DNA from: Coffea arabica
Lineage: Eukaryota; Streptophyta; Magnoliopsida; Gentianales; Rubiaceae
Reading direction: 5' to 3'
DNA: 64,000 bases
Assembly: GCF_036785885.1 (NCBI RefSeq)
Contig: NC_092329.1
Location: 16,448,449-16,512,448, forward strand
The position numbers and the translations under genes were made by a program. Positions 36,501-48,704 of this stretch are shown one piece after another. The notes under the pieces were generated by a model that saw only the letters and a list, made by a program, of their open reading frames with translations, was not told the origin of the DNA and searched no databases. Position 1 is the first letter of the stretch. Each line of letters opens with the position of its first letter.

Positions 36501-37018
36501 AGCCTACAAATCAGCAGAAAGCAAGTAGGAAAGGACTTGCAGTTTACTGTCGGAGATGTTTGAAAACTGGACATAACATACGTACTTGCAAATCAGCGAT
36601 TGACCCTAAGTCTAAACTTCACAAAGTAATGTAACATTTTACACTCTACTGTAATATGGTTTAGTGTGTTTTGTTGCTACTTATATACTAATTCATTTTG
36701 ATTTGGACTGTAGGCACCTAAAGTTGGTCAAACAGCTTCAAATGCAACATCCGTAGCTTCTGCTGCTCAGGCAAGCGTCTCAAGTACTGCTACTACACTT
36801 TCACAGGTACTAGAGAGTACTGGCCAAACATTTTTGGATGCTGGAATATACTTACATATATACTAACCATGACGAGGTACGTGTAGGAGCCAAATCAGCC
36901 TATAGGTGGTACCAACCAAGAAAGCCAGCAAAGCAGATTCTCAAAGAGAAAGCAACCTGCTGCAACTTCAAGGATGTCAAGGTTGCGACATTGTGGCTCC
37001 AAGAGACCAAGAAAATGA
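33577..37018 (+). pseudogene. MULE transposase (MuDR family), broken
   Basis: The ATG at 33577 opens 565 codons: a MuDR-type N-terminal domain (about residues 1-110), a lysine-rich then glutamine-rich linker, and the DNA-binding domain with CAKGCSWRI...HHC (about 427-500). A +1 frameshift in an A run near 35240 moves the frame to 35276-36262, which holds the MULE transposase domain: GLGGCFLKSPFGGQLL, ISDRQKGL, HRFCLKHMFENF. The usual first catalytic Asp (GLDGCFLK in relatives) is Gly here (codon 35462-35464). A TAG at 36260-36262 interrupts the SWIM zinc finger CTCGHF-LSGIPCVHAVAC, and another at 36479-36481 precedes a CRRCLKTGHNIRTC knuckle. A GT..AG intron is likely at 36633-36713, and the last exon probably ends at 37018. 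In living relatives this protein cuts and moves the element; here it is dead. Confidence 0.88.
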
Positions 37019-37776
37019 AAAGTTGTTTTCCTGATTTTGTTGATTAACAATACTGCTTATGCCAAGTAGAATATGTCATTTTATTGGTTGAATGTACTGA
37101 TGCCATTATGGTATGGATGGATGTTGCAGTATTTTTCATTGTACTCAGAATTTTGGTTATTTTTTGGTTGACTGTTGCTCTCGTGGATATTGTATTATGG
37201 TTTTTGTGTGAATGATTTCATTGACTGTGGCTATCGTTTGGTTGACTGATGCCATTGTGGTATTGTACTCAGATAAATTGGCTATGTTTTGATCGACTGT
37301 TGCATTTGTGACTGTATAGCTATACTGGTGAACCTTTTGACCATATTATGGTAGGATACCATTGTGCTATGGTTGTAGTAATGAGTTGATTTTTGTGTTT
37401 ATGGATGGCATGTCTTCGCTTATTTATTATATCTAGCTGTGGTAATATGGATGGCAATATCACTGACCATATCTTTGCTGAAGATGATTAAATCTGACAA
37501 GTGTTTATGGAAATCAATATTGCTGGTTATATCTTTGCATCTGATGACTTAATATAACAATTTCATTGCATTTAATTGGGTATCTCAGGTTTTTCTGTAT
37601 ATGTCCCACACCAGAAGCAGGCTTTTTCAATGTCTTGAACAAAAGCAGCTTCAGTTGCTCATTTATAATTCAAACATGAAAATCAACTCCAAATTGAAAC
37701 AACTTCACTACAATTTCCCAACTCCAGATTCTATTACACGGCCAAACAGCCAAACATTACACTTTTTGCCCAAAAT

Positions 37777-38208
37777 TCATCTCATACATATAACGACCAG
37801 TGACAAAAGAGACACAAGTACAGTCAGCATCATCATCATCTTCATCAGCCCCATCGTTACTTCGACATTGTGAATCTTCGATTGTAATCCCATAATAATG
37901 TTACAGTTATTACTTTCTATTCCTTGCCCAGAGATGATAAATCTTTCCGCGGTTGCAGGTCGAATTGATGAAACCCCTTCCACGTATGGACTTTGGCAGG
38001 ATGATTCATTAGTGCCTCCCTCTCTACTAATTGGGTTGCACCATGCCCAAAATGAACAAGCACCAGTTTCACATACATAATACAACATACCTTTTGATGG
38101 TTTTTCAGATTCTACTACCTTAATCTTTGCTTTATTGTTGCAGAAACAACGCCGATTTTGGTACCTTAAGTCTCTCGATCCACCACCAAAATTTTGGGAG
38201 TTTGACAT
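37777..38208 (-). CDS. zf-GRF protein with C-terminal membrane segment, in the MULE
   Basis: Intact 143-codon ORF starting about 245 bp inside the right TIR and reading toward the transposase gene. Residues 20-58 form a GRF-type zinc finger: ligands C21 and C23 (RCFC), C46 (YYVC) and C51 (GACSFWAWC), with the aromatic pattern of the family. Residues 119-141 (GLMKMMMMLTVLVSLLSLVVI) are hydrophobic enough for a membrane helix, as in many small plant zf-GRF proteins. GRF fingers bind single-stranded nucleic acid in other proteins; the role here is unknown. Its position matches mudrB of MuDR, which also starts at the TIR opposite the transposase, but no homology to mudrB is claimed. Unlike the transposase, it shows no stop or frameshift. 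It may be a captured host gene fragment or a true second MULE gene. Confidence 0.7.
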   Translation of the reverse strand: MSNSQNFGGGSRDLRYQNRRCFCNNKAKIKVVESEKPSKGMLYYVCETGACSFWAWCNPISREGGTNESSCQSPYVEGVSSIRPATAERFIISGQGIESNNCNIIMGLQSKIHNVEVTMGLMKMMMMLTVLVSLLSLVVICMR

Positions 38209-38451
38209 TTTTGGGTTCTTCCTTGAAATGATAGCTGATTTAGCCCCTCCAAAGCTTTTCTTGATCCATCCAAAGTTGCGCTGAGCTCTTTACGTTTTTG
38301 GGTCTTCGTTTTGCATCTCTCTGTCGAAATTTTTCATTTGCAGATCTACAACTATGGTGGGTGCAAGCTTGGAAGAGACATGGAGGACAAAATTGGAATG
38401 AAATGAGTTTCTGCTAGACACAAGTTACCATTAAGTCGCGTAAATATCACT

Positions 38452-38586
38452 CGCTAGCTCCCCAGCCGGTTAGCAGGTAAAATTCAAACAAGTCCAAAGC
38501 ACAGGGGGATTAAGTGGGAGTTTCTAATAATGAGGAGATTTCATGTCAATTTCCTTAACCACAGGGGGGTTTTATGTACTTTCCCC
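38452..38586 (-). repeat. Right TIR of the MULE
   Basis: Inverted counterpart of 32474-32610, from GCTCCCCAGCCGG to GTTTTATGTACTTTCCCC, followed by the target duplication TTCAAATTA. Confidence 0.92.
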
Positions 38587-38848
38587 TTCAAATTATAAAG
38601 GTATTTTTAAATTAAACAAAAAAGCTTAAATAAGTTGTAGAGTAAATGGTATGAAACATCTCTAAACCATTTAAAATTACATGATTTAGTCACTTGACTT
38701 TTTTTTCAGCTAAGAAGGTCACTCTTTTATTTTTTTTTTTTCCCTTTTGAACATAAATTTTTTGTTATTCCATTGAATTCAGGCATTGGACCTAACAACA
38801 ATTAGGCTAAAAAATTTAAGGTAATGATGCATTGTTGATACTAAACTT

Positions 38849-40171
38849 TGTTAGATGCACAAATAAAAGAGTATGTCCTATATTGATTCGAGAGATGGAA
38901 AAAGAACGGTTAATATGTAAATAAGGGTCTAAAACCTAATAATTTAAATTTTTGGGTTAAAATTGGATTCCTAACTTATACATTAGGTTCTTTGATGGGT
39001 TCTCTCGAAATTTGTCTCTCTAATAAGTGGTATCAGAGCCTCTGGTTGCGAGACTAGGTTATACATGGGCAAGTGGATTATTCTCAGAGTTGGACTAGTG
39101 AAAATTCTCTTCTTAATGATGGATCGAAGTACCAAAGAGTTTGGCTGGAGTTGAATCAGGTGCACTATGGAGGGTTGGCAAGAGCCCGAAATCCAGTTTG
39201 GATGTTAAAGAAGAGTAGGTCCATGATTGGAAGAAAAAGTGACCTTATGTGTTAATGTAGACTTATGTTGAGTATTAAAGTGGGCTCGGAGAACGGTTTG
39301 TAAACTTGGTTTAGAAAAAAAGGTGATTTTAGGTATTAAAGTGGATTTGCGTTGAATATTATAATGGGTTCTTCTAGAAAATGCGACATTACGTGTTAAT
39401 GTGGATTTGCGTTGAGTATTAATGTGGACTGGTTAAAGAGTTTGTAAACTTAGTTGGGTTTGGAGAAGAGTTTGCAAACTTAGTTTAATGTGAGTGATTA
39501 CTCATGAAGCTCTCTAACAAGAGGTATCAAAATTTCTGGTTGCAAGATTAGACTACTCATGGACAAATGGATTTTTTCAGAATTAGACCGGTGAAAATAC
39601 TCTTCTTAGTAGTGGATCAAAATACTAAAGAGTTTGGCTGGTGTTGAATTAGGTGCGCCATAGAGGATTGGCAAGAATCTGAAATCCAGTTTAGATGTTG
39701 AAAAAGAGTGGATCCATGATTAGAAGAAAAGATGACCTAACGTTTTAATGTGAATTTGCGTTGACTATTAAAGTAGGATCGAAGAAGAGTTTGTGAACTT
39801 AGTTTGGAAGAAAAAGTGATCTTAGGTGTTAAAATGAATTTGTGTTAAGTATTAAAGTGGGTTCTTCTAGAAAAGGTGATCTTATGTATTAATGTGGGTT
39901 GTCGTTGAGTATTAAAGTGGATTCGGAGAAGAGCCTGTAAACTTAATTGGGCTTGGAGAAGAACTTGGAAACTTAGTTTAACGTGAGCACTCATGCAGAG
40001 GAAGATGATTAGATTTATGAGTAAAATGATTATATCTCACATTGATTCGAGAGCGGTTAATATGTAAGTAAAGTTCCGAAACCTAATAGTTTAAACTTTT
40101 GGATTAGAATTGAGTTCCTGACTTATATATTGAACTCTTTGATTGATCTTTCGAGATTTTTCTTCCTAACA
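38849..40171 (+). mobile_element. TRIM element (miniature LTR retrotransposon)
   Basis: Short LTRs at 38849-39025 and 40006-40171 (TGTTAG..TAATA and TGATTAG..TAACA) with target duplication AACTT at 38844-38848 and 40172-40176. Right after the 5' LTR is TGGTATCAGAGC (39028-39039), the initiator-Met tRNA primer site. The 1-kb interior has no ORF and consists of two diverged tandem copies of about 490 bp. The second copy (from about 39509) repeats the LTR end, a decayed primer site and the following leader. It depends on an autonomous relative for movement. Confidence 0.9.
39028..39039 (+). other. Primer-binding site of the TRIM
   Basis: TGGTATCAGAGC, complementary to the 3' end of plant initiator methionine tRNA. 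Confidence 0.88.
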
Positions 40172-40176
40172 AACTT

Positions 40177-41923
40177 GACGGCAACTATTAAAAAAACGTT
40201 TACTTTGTGACTTTTTATGTCATTAGCTCTAATTTGAAAAACACATCACCATTGTTCAAGGGATTTTTTAATCTATAGGGCCTCACATAATTTGAATTAT
40301 TAGGCTAAAATGAAACAAAAAAATTTTTTTGTTTGCATTATTTTAGGATTTACAGGTGTCCTTAGACCACAGAATAATATACGATATAATCCTCGTTGTC
40401 ATTAGGATCACTGGTGTTAATTTCTAAAAATCTCAAAAAACTATTTGCCACTATGATTCTTTTCTAAAACTATTACCCAAGTTAAAAAACCTCGTCAGCC
40501 TTAACATTCACCTGCAACTATTATTTAAAGAAAATTTTTTCTTTTAATTAAATAAAAAGCTTTCTTCTAATTCAAGCTCGAAACAGAATTACCAACTCAC
40601 TAAATTTCCTGAATCCAATATTACAAAAATTAAGCGTCTGTTTGGATATGTTATTATTTTGAATAATTACCATAGTATTTTTTGTGATGTGATGTATGTG
40701 AGATAAAAAGGTGGTTGAAAATATAAAAATGTGAGTTGGGAAATGTGTTTATGATGCAAGTAAAATATGATTTGGGATAATTTCACTATCCAAATAAACC
40801 CGGATCGGAAAGTGACTGACAACAACAAAAATGTGTCTTAAATCAACAAACATTATATTCATGCGATATTTTTAACCAAAATAAAAAAGATCCATCCAAT
40901 CAACATGATAGGTCTTGACAAAGTAAGAATGGATAAAAACAACAATATTCAATCTTCTCAAAAACATACTCATATAGATTAATTGTGAACAATATAAATT
41001 GATGACTAAGTCATTGTGCTAAGTAAAATAATCTCAAAATTTACCTATTTATCAACCAGAGTATATTAATCAGAACTACTGAGTAAAATCAACTAAAATA
41101 CAAATTAAGGGGTTGATATGAAGTATTGAATTTAAGCATCAACCGCTTCAACGTGTTGATTCATCTATCCAATACACAATAACAAAAGAGAATCAGAACT
41201 ACTACTTACCTATGAAATAACCATCAGAAGAAAAACTACATAACTTGAAATTACATTAAAATTAGTAACCCGTAATACCGACAAGGTGTATAAAGATTCA
41301 AAAGTAGAGGAATCTTGCAAAATCCAGCCAATTTGGCTACACCATTTGGTTCAATAATCTTACCATAATTCACAACTTTTGCATATATGTCGTGAATTCA
41401 ATAATAGTGTGTACACTGTCAATGTATATAAGATTTAGTCAAAATGTTGGAGAGGTAGACAAACAGCAGGTAGAAAGAGGACCTGTAAGACGTGTTCAAT
41501 TTTTCATGCGAAGTATTTGCAATGCTGTCCAAGATGACTTTAGCTTGGGTCTCAGGTCATAGTTTTAGAAAAGTTTTAAACAGGCATATGGTTTTTTTGG
41601 GGAAGTGTTATCATGGAAATTAAGTCACTAAAGCAAAGACTTTTTCAGTATGCATTTAATTTTCTAGAGAATGTGTTCATCAGGACAAGTCAAAATTTTC
41701 AATAAGGTTTCCAACAAAAGAGGAATGCATTTACTTTTACCCTATTAGCCACGAGCTAAAAAATGCTGAAGTACCCCAAGGCTTATTAACTCCATCAAAC
41801 GGTTCCTTAGCAAAAACTGTAAGAGTAAACATTAGGACCAACTTGTTTCCCCAAAAACCCCTGTGCTGTGAGTAGGATAATAACAGCAGGATGGACTATT
41901 CTGGAACCACTCCTTTATATTCT
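40177..41923. other. Intergenic DNA between the TRIM and the RMR gene
   Basis: AT-rich, no ORF of substance. It contains the small MITE-like element at 40634-40801 and nothing else recognisable. Confidence 0.55.
40634..40801. mobile_element. MITE-like element, 168 bp
   Basis: Terminal inverted repeats GCGTCTGTTTGGATA and GGGTTTATTTGGATA (right end, reverse complement) share 11 of 15 bases. The type with GTTTGGATA near the end is common among plant MITEs. No clear target duplication could be fixed, so the class is open. Confidence 0.5.
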
Positions 41924-41953
41924 AGAGAGATAGAGAGAGAGAGAGAGAGGGAG
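41924..41953. repeat. GA microsatellite
   Basis: About 30 bp of GA repeats with two interruptions, downstream of the RMR gene. Confidence 0.9.
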
Positions 41954-42303
41954 AAACTTGAACAACAGAATTTTACATCTGGCCTCTTCGGGCTATCAAC
42001 AAGGAGGGTATATCAAACATCGCTAACATGGTAAAAAGGAGAATCATACAAACATGTAACACCCATTGCTTTGTCATATCCTCATGTATAATTATAAAAA
42101 ATGTTGGCTAAAACCAAACTACATTTTAGACTACAATGTACAAACTAGGCTCAGTCCGCCCACCTTCTGAGTTATCTGCAAGAAAATTTGCCGCATTAAA
42201 CCCTCATCCCAAAGATTTGTGATGTTCTTTGGTCAAATTTCACCATACTGAACACTTCTAACCCATGTTGCTCACTTTCTCCACAATCAACTATAAATTC
42301 AGT

Positions 42304-45300
42304 TTAACATTCTGGGAGTGAGTAAGCTGAAGTATATGGTGAAAAGCTAGCAGCTGACTCACTATAGTGAAGTGGATGCGGCTGCTGACTAGATGAACCA
42401 ATGTAACTAGATGAGGCATTGCCTGGACTAGGAACATAGGGAGACATAAATCGTGAATTAAGGGGTGACAAAGGAGGATAACCCAGTGAATGGTGAGATG
42501 AAAACAAATAGGATGCATGAGATCTTTGAGAGGAAGCATTTCTGAGATCAACAGAGCTTCTGCTCACACTGAGATGAGGAGATTGGTTATAAGACCGGAG
42601 CGACTGCAGGTTGTACGGAGTGGAGCTAGAAATGGAATTGGGACGGGAGACTGAAGGGGACCGAGAAGATGCAGGTACTATTCGTATGGCTGACGATGAA
42701 GCTAATGATGATCTAACGGATGACAACATAGATGATGACGAAACAGAAGCCGGAGTAGATGAAAGCAAGGGTGTAGATTCAGAGGCTGGGGGTTCACCAG
42801 TGCTAGTTCTTGCATCACGCTTGCAAACAGGGCAGAAGGTTCTCCATGATGTAAGCCAAGCGTCAACACAAATAGCATGGAATTCTGTCAAAAGCTCCAA
42901 GAATCAATCATTCCATGAAGAGTAGTAGTATTTTGCAAGACACAGTATGGACACAACCACTATCATCTCACACACAAACACATGCCAAGAGAAGCTGGCA
43001 GCAAACAGCTTAGACATGAATTCTTACAATTCCATGATCTAGTTAGTGAACCCAAAGCTTCATTTATAAAGGAGGTCTATATACAACTAAGGCATAGCAG
43101 CAAACACCAAAAACGAAAATGACTCCCTAAAAACCCAAAATCAACAAATATGGTCAGGCTTCTTAATGCAATTGCACTCATAATGTGCTATTTACAGGAA
43201 CAAATTGTAAATGAAATATGAAAATATTTCATACTTTTTCTTTGGTGCTTAATAGACAAGGGAATAGGAACCAAAGCATCAACGAATTTACATTATGGCT
43301 GTAGATATAACTCAAAGGGCCGCAAAAATACTGCAACTTCCATGCATTGCAGTTATATTTGAAGTAACAAGCACCCATCAATGCCATTAATAGTTTAATA
43401 AGAAGGTCATACCTTTTCAGGAAACAAATCAGCTCTTTGCAAAGTAGGGGCGTGTCCAAAAAACTAGGGAAACTGCAACAGTGCAAAAAGGTCCCACCAA
43501 CTGACAAATTTAAAGCCAAAAGCCTATCCCTTTCAAGATACAATCTGGCTGATTTTATTTTCTTAACTTGCAAGAAACCTAATTAACTAAATTGAATTGA
43601 AGATGTACTTTTTTTTAGCCATAGAAATATCAAACATACAGATGCTTATAGTGATAGAATATGGAAGAATATTATTACTGTTACTAAATAGATTTAAACT
43701 AAACTTTATCTCGCTTATTATATCTTTCTCGTATTATGGTATGAGATGGGGATATAATGCATTTGGTCAGTTCATTTTCTTTTGCTTTAAGAACTATGCT
43801 ATGCTCAAGTGATTTCAACTTCAAAGAATCTCCTTAGACTAAGTTCAACTATTCTATGTTCATGCTAAATTAACTTCAAAGACACATTACAAAAGAATAT
43901 GGGAAACTTCATTAATAGTTGAAGTATACTGAAAAAACCAGTTAATTCATCCTAGTTCTTTCAGCTACATTTCTTTTAAAGGGTCTGGATCTACAGTAGA
44001 ACGTCAGCTTTGAAAAATCAACAAATGAGCTTAGATCATATATCATGATCTCATCATAGCAACAGGATTAGCCAAAAGGCTAGAACAAGAACTTCACAAT
44101 AGTTGGAAAATAAATAATGAGAAACAAGTACCAAGGAAATAAAGTTAGATATTGTTCTTAATGGACTCCAACAGTCACCCATATTCTGCAATTGCCAACA
44201 CCATGCATAGTGTTTGTTGAATAAGAGATTTTAAAATTAGGATTGAAAGGGGATATCTTGACTGCCACATAAATTATCATTATTATGCATTAAGCCAACA
44301 ACAAGTACAAACAAAATACAGAGAAAATATTTTTTTTAACCAAAAATAGAATGAGGTTCTGGGAACAATAATACAGAAATCCAAAGCTCTAAAACATGGA
44401 ACTTTAATATGTAAAATTACTACTGATTCAAAATATACACACCTGATGATTTCCATTCAAGTTCACATGTAAGATGTTCAGCATCCATTAAACAAGTACA
44501 AGAATCACAATATAAACATATTAGTTGAGAACAATTTGATAAAATAAAGAAATAGATAATCAGTTCTTGCAAAACTTAGATATACAAAAGCAAGAGATGC
44601 ACCATTCTGTCAACTATATAATATCCAAAGTAATGCTGAAAGAATAAGCCACCAAGATTGTTTCTCTAAATGTAAGACCTAAAAAACTGTATTTACACTT
44701 ACTGTGGTGGCATGGAAGAATTCTCAGCTTCTCTCCAACAATATAATCTTCTAGACATATAGCACATGTTGTTGAAGTACAGTTATCATCGAGAACAGCT
44801 GTAAATATTAAGCTGGGCATGGCTCTTACAAGACGGCTACTCATTCCATGGAACTCTCTGACCTGAGAAGTTCGAGAGTGCTCCCTTCGGATGCGATGCC
44901 TCCGAACAAAGAAACATGTTGCCAGAACTGCAGACATGGCAAGTAATGAAATGAAAGAGATAGCCATAATTGACCATGCTGAGTTCTCAAAGCTTGGTAT
45001 TATCCACACTTCAGTCCCAGCAACAACAGCACACTTTGAAAGAATTTCCCCCGAACGTTTTGCAACAAAGACAGCATTTATTTTTATACCAGCTGAACTT
45101 CCTGCCACTGCAATTTTCAAATGACTTCATTAGATAATTGTTCTTAAAAGAAAGTAAGAAGCATATTATATTGGCATCTAACTTTTTCAGATAACACTTG
45201 CTTCCCTCTTTCCAAGACCTTCTGGCTTAGGGTATCTGAGCCTGTCTAGCCCACTCAAGAAAAAGAAATTCGGAGGAAAAAACTCACTTCATTTACATAA

Positions 45301-47320
45301 TTTTCAACCTACTTTAAGTCTTGTCTCCAAGGGCTTAAAATCAAATATAAAGACCTAAAACTCAAAGTCATTACGATTTAACATAACAGGAATATCACTG
45401 GGATACCAATCTTTGACCCCGTCAAGGGTTTCTTAAGGGATTTCTCTCTTAATGAATCTTGCCACGTCAAAATTTAACTGCTTACAATGTGCTAAGAATG
45501 ATGCACCATCAATTAACTTAAACCGAAGCTCCTACTACCAACTAAGCTGCAGTTTTAGATATGTAACTCTACATAACTGACACAATGTGTCACTGTCTCA
45601 TTACTTGGACAAGAAAGAAGAAAAAACAATTTTTCCCTCTCATCAAATTCTTCTCTTCTGTGATAACAATGCATGGCAAAGGCAATAACCTTATGCATAA
45701 TTCTATGCTTTACACGCACGAGGGAAACTTCACAGTCAATCCCATCTTTCCTTTATAATTATACCGTCACAAGAAAAGGAATGCCTTAGTAAGACATTAC
45801 CAAAAGAGTTTGTTCCATAAAACCCTACCTCAAACATGGCAAAAAAAAAAAAAACAACACAAAGGGTGACATTTATGACACCACACCCAAGTATGGAAAA
45901 CTGGATGACAAGTGGCAACAAGAAGGGGAAAAAATCCGCAAGGTGTATTCAGTTTCAGAAACGGTTAACTTAGTTTTCAGCAGATGCCAGTAAATGAGAA
46001 ATGTCAGCTTACCTCTATTTATTTATCTCAAAGCACAGAATTCCTTCTTTGTCTACTGCTAAGTCATATTGTCATACTAAAATCAATCAGGCAGATGATT
46101 TTTTGCCAAACAAGTATGAACACATAACACACTAAATAAGTCTGAGCCATGGAGAGAAAATGACATTACTTGCAACTAATTCATCGTCTTCACTGTTATA
46201 GATAATGGCAGCTTTAAAACCTGCACTTTGAGCGCTTCTTACTTTGTCCTCGAAGCTACATCCTCCCCTAATAATCAACACAAAAGGGGAAATGGTACCA
46301 TTCCTATCAGTATCGTCGACCTTATTAGTCAATGGTAAGCATGCATCCAATGGCTGCGCTATGTACAGTGTACCACCCTCCCCAGATGCTTTCACTGATG
46401 GAGCTGCAATTGCAGTCAAGCTAAATCAGCAGATGCCACTGTGCTTAAAAGTTAACAGCAAAAAGTGAGAAAAAGGAAACATAAAGGCATGCCTTATACA
46501 ACTTGTTTAATTCTTGCAGTAAATATATCTTACGCTTGGGAAACAGCTCAGAGTATTTTGAGCTGTCACCAGAAGAAAGAAGTCCTAGTACGGTAACTTT
46601 GAAAAGATTCTTTTAAAGTGTTTTGTTAGCAAATTTTTATGTGAATATATTCCTATACCCGAATCCAAAAGTAGGATATATTATTAGAAAAGTTTTTTTT
46701 GTACCATTTCTTTAAATCGTCCCCCAACTACATTTTATCTTCCCAACCATCTTTTTTATGCAATGAGTAATTCACAAAAGAAAAAAGATTCAAATGATCT
46801 TCAGTCCAAGGGCACTTGTCAAATGATTACACAAATTCCAGTCAAGTTCACAAGAAAATGCACACGTTCTGCAACTTAAATCTACAGTTTGAAGCTCAGA
46901 TCAAGATTATTTCCTTTTTTTCCAAATTAAAGGCAGTTCAAGAAAAGCTTAGCATGAATTAATCGAATCGCTACCCCGATACAAAACGATCAAAACTCAG
47001 CAATTCATACTTCAAAAGAAGCTCCCATTGATACAATTAAGCAAAACCCAGATGCCAAATTCCACCAAACGGCATTCACGAATACCAGAATTCAGATTTC
47101 CAAATTAAAATAAAAATAAAACACCAGCACACAAAATTCAGCCGAAATGAACAAAAAGGCAATCAAATGAATCAAATTTAAGCTCACCAAAAGTAGCTTC
47201 AATGTCAGCAAATGATAAAGTAACGTTTTTCCCAATCAAAACCACGTTCCCTGAAGTTGTGATAGCCATTAAAGATACAAAAATCCCACAAAAGAACACA
47301 CAGAAATTCATCTTCATCAT
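42304..47320 (-). CDS. RMR: RMR vacuolar sorting receptor (PA domain, TM, RING-H2)
   Basis: Four exons on the minus strand: 47320-47188, 46403-46170, 45107-44703, 42884-42304. All borders are GT..AG, and the 1353 coding bases give 450 aa. Residues 1-24 are a signal peptide. A PA (protease-associated) domain follows, with [37 protein letters not shown] and [12 protein letters not shown] single membrane helix spans about 167-189 with an RRHRIRR stop-transfer. The cytosolic RING-H2 ligands are C237, C240, C255, H257, H260, C263, C275, C278. The tail from about 285 is serine-rich. RMR proteins carry storage and other cargo to the protein storage vacuole and cycle between Golgi and prevacuolar compartments; the PA domain binds cargo. 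Length fits the RMR members with a long serine-rich tail (about 450 aa). No lesion seen. Which paralogue it is cannot be told from sequence memory alone. Confidence 0.92.
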
Positions 47321-47849
47321 CTTCTCAAGAACCCCACAAAAATCTCAGCCCTAGTACTCTTCAATTCTATGGAGAGGAAGAGATAGAGAGAGAGAGAGAG
47401 ATTTGACAAAATTAAAACTAGGGTTTTAATTTGGGAATAGAAACATCAGCTTCCATTCTTCTCAGAGGAAATGAAAACTGACAAGTGAAGAATTGGAGTT
47501 CAATGTATGAATTTTTTTCCTAAAATGGATTCTCTTTTCTTTTTCTTTTTTTTTTTGGAAGAGGGTTTGAGTTTTCAATGGAAACAGATTTTAAAAAATC
47601 CAAAATTTGTGCATATTTTAAAGATCTGGTCTCATTGTTGTGCTGTAATGATTATCCTGATTGGCATGAGAGTTCCCGATTTTTAAAATAAATGCAAAGT
47701 TGTGCTAATGTACTGGTGTGTCAATTAGTGTTTCAAAATGACAAAAATGGCCTTATTGGATTAGATAAAATAATATTATCAAGTAATAAAAATTTTTGAA
47801 AGGCTACTTGTGTTTTGGACGCAGAATGAGAGGTGGACCCAATGTTTCA
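47321..47849 (-). promoter_or_regulatory. 5' UTR and proximal promoter region of the RMR gene
   Basis: A CT-repeat on the gene strand (47381-47402, GA on the plus strand) lies 60-80 bp upstream of the ATG, as is common in plant core promoters and 5' UTRs. No confident TATA box could be chosen. The hAT-type element begins 530 bp upstream of the ATG, so it sits in the likely promoter. Confidence 0.45.
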
Positions 47850-48696
47850 TAGGACTGTCAATGGGGTTGGGCCAGTCCGAGTTCGGCTCGTTCGGCCCGA
47901 CAGAAAGCCCAATCATTTAGTGAGCCGGTCTGAGTTTGAGCTTAAAAATTAGGCCCGAATTAAATGTGAGCCGAGCTTGGGCCTTATTAAGCTCAAACCC
48001 GATATAGGCCCGGCCCTTTAATTACCTATATATATAATATTTATATATCCAAATATATTTTTACTAAATACTAAATATATATATAAATTACAAAACACAA
48101 AAATACATCTAAAGATTCTTTCATGAGATTTCTTGAGAGCCAATATTAGTAATGCATAACTAAATCTCTAATTTTTCTTATTGGTTGAGTAAATTTTTGT
48201 ATTGGCATATTATTGGTTGATTTTATTTTTGTCTACAAACACAAAAATCATCAAGCATATTTGGATTTAAATCACAAGATTATAAAAAAAGTTTCAACTT
48301 TTAAAGATGTATTGGCTTATGATCGCATGTTTTATTACTATTTTTCATGCATTTTAAATGGATTAAATATAAATATTGTTGAAAAAAATTTTGGTTTATA
48401 TACTTTTTAAGAACTATATTTGTTCATGTTTAGTTTTAATATTATAGTCTTGTAAATGTTAACTTAGTTTTACAACTTAATAGTTATAGTAATTATATTA
48501 AGAAAATTAAGGAGTAATAAGTGAGCTTGGGCTAAGCCCGATTAAGGCTCACAATCCGAATATTATGTGAGTTGAGTATGAGCTTCACATTTACGAATCC
48601 GAAACTCATAGCCCGAACCCCGAAAATGTTTCAAATTAAATGAGTTGAGCTTGAACTCATCACAGCCCGGCTCATTAGCCCCGATTGACAGGCCTA
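47850..48696. mobile_element. Non-autonomous hAT-type DNA transposon, copy 2
   Basis: Same family, same orientation and nearly the same sequence as 1093-1971, with about 32 fewer bases, mostly a missing AT-rich segment near 48040. It is flanked by the 8-bp duplication ATGTTTCA (47842-47849 and 48697-48704). No transposase. Confidence 0.9.
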
Positions 48697-48704
48697 ATGT
48701 TTCA

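Larger units (their letters stand above)
32474..38586 (+). mobile_element. Mutator-like element (MULE) with long TIRs, two convergent genes
   Basis: The element is 6113 bp and flanked by the 9-bp duplication TTCAAATTA (32465-32473 and 38587-38595). Its terminal inverted repeats are about 137 bp. Inside are a MuDR-type transposase pseudogene reading right (33577-37018) and a zf-GRF ORF reading left (38208-37777). Between them, 37019-37776 is non-coding with repeated GTTGACTG words. The layout of two convergent genes, each starting near one TIR, is that of maize MuDR (mudrA/mudrB). Autonomy is lost because the transposase is broken. Confidence 0.93.

Noticed and set aside
42611..42925. 104-codon plus-strand acidic ORF
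   Set aside because: Antisense shadow of the serine-rich last exon of the RMR gene.
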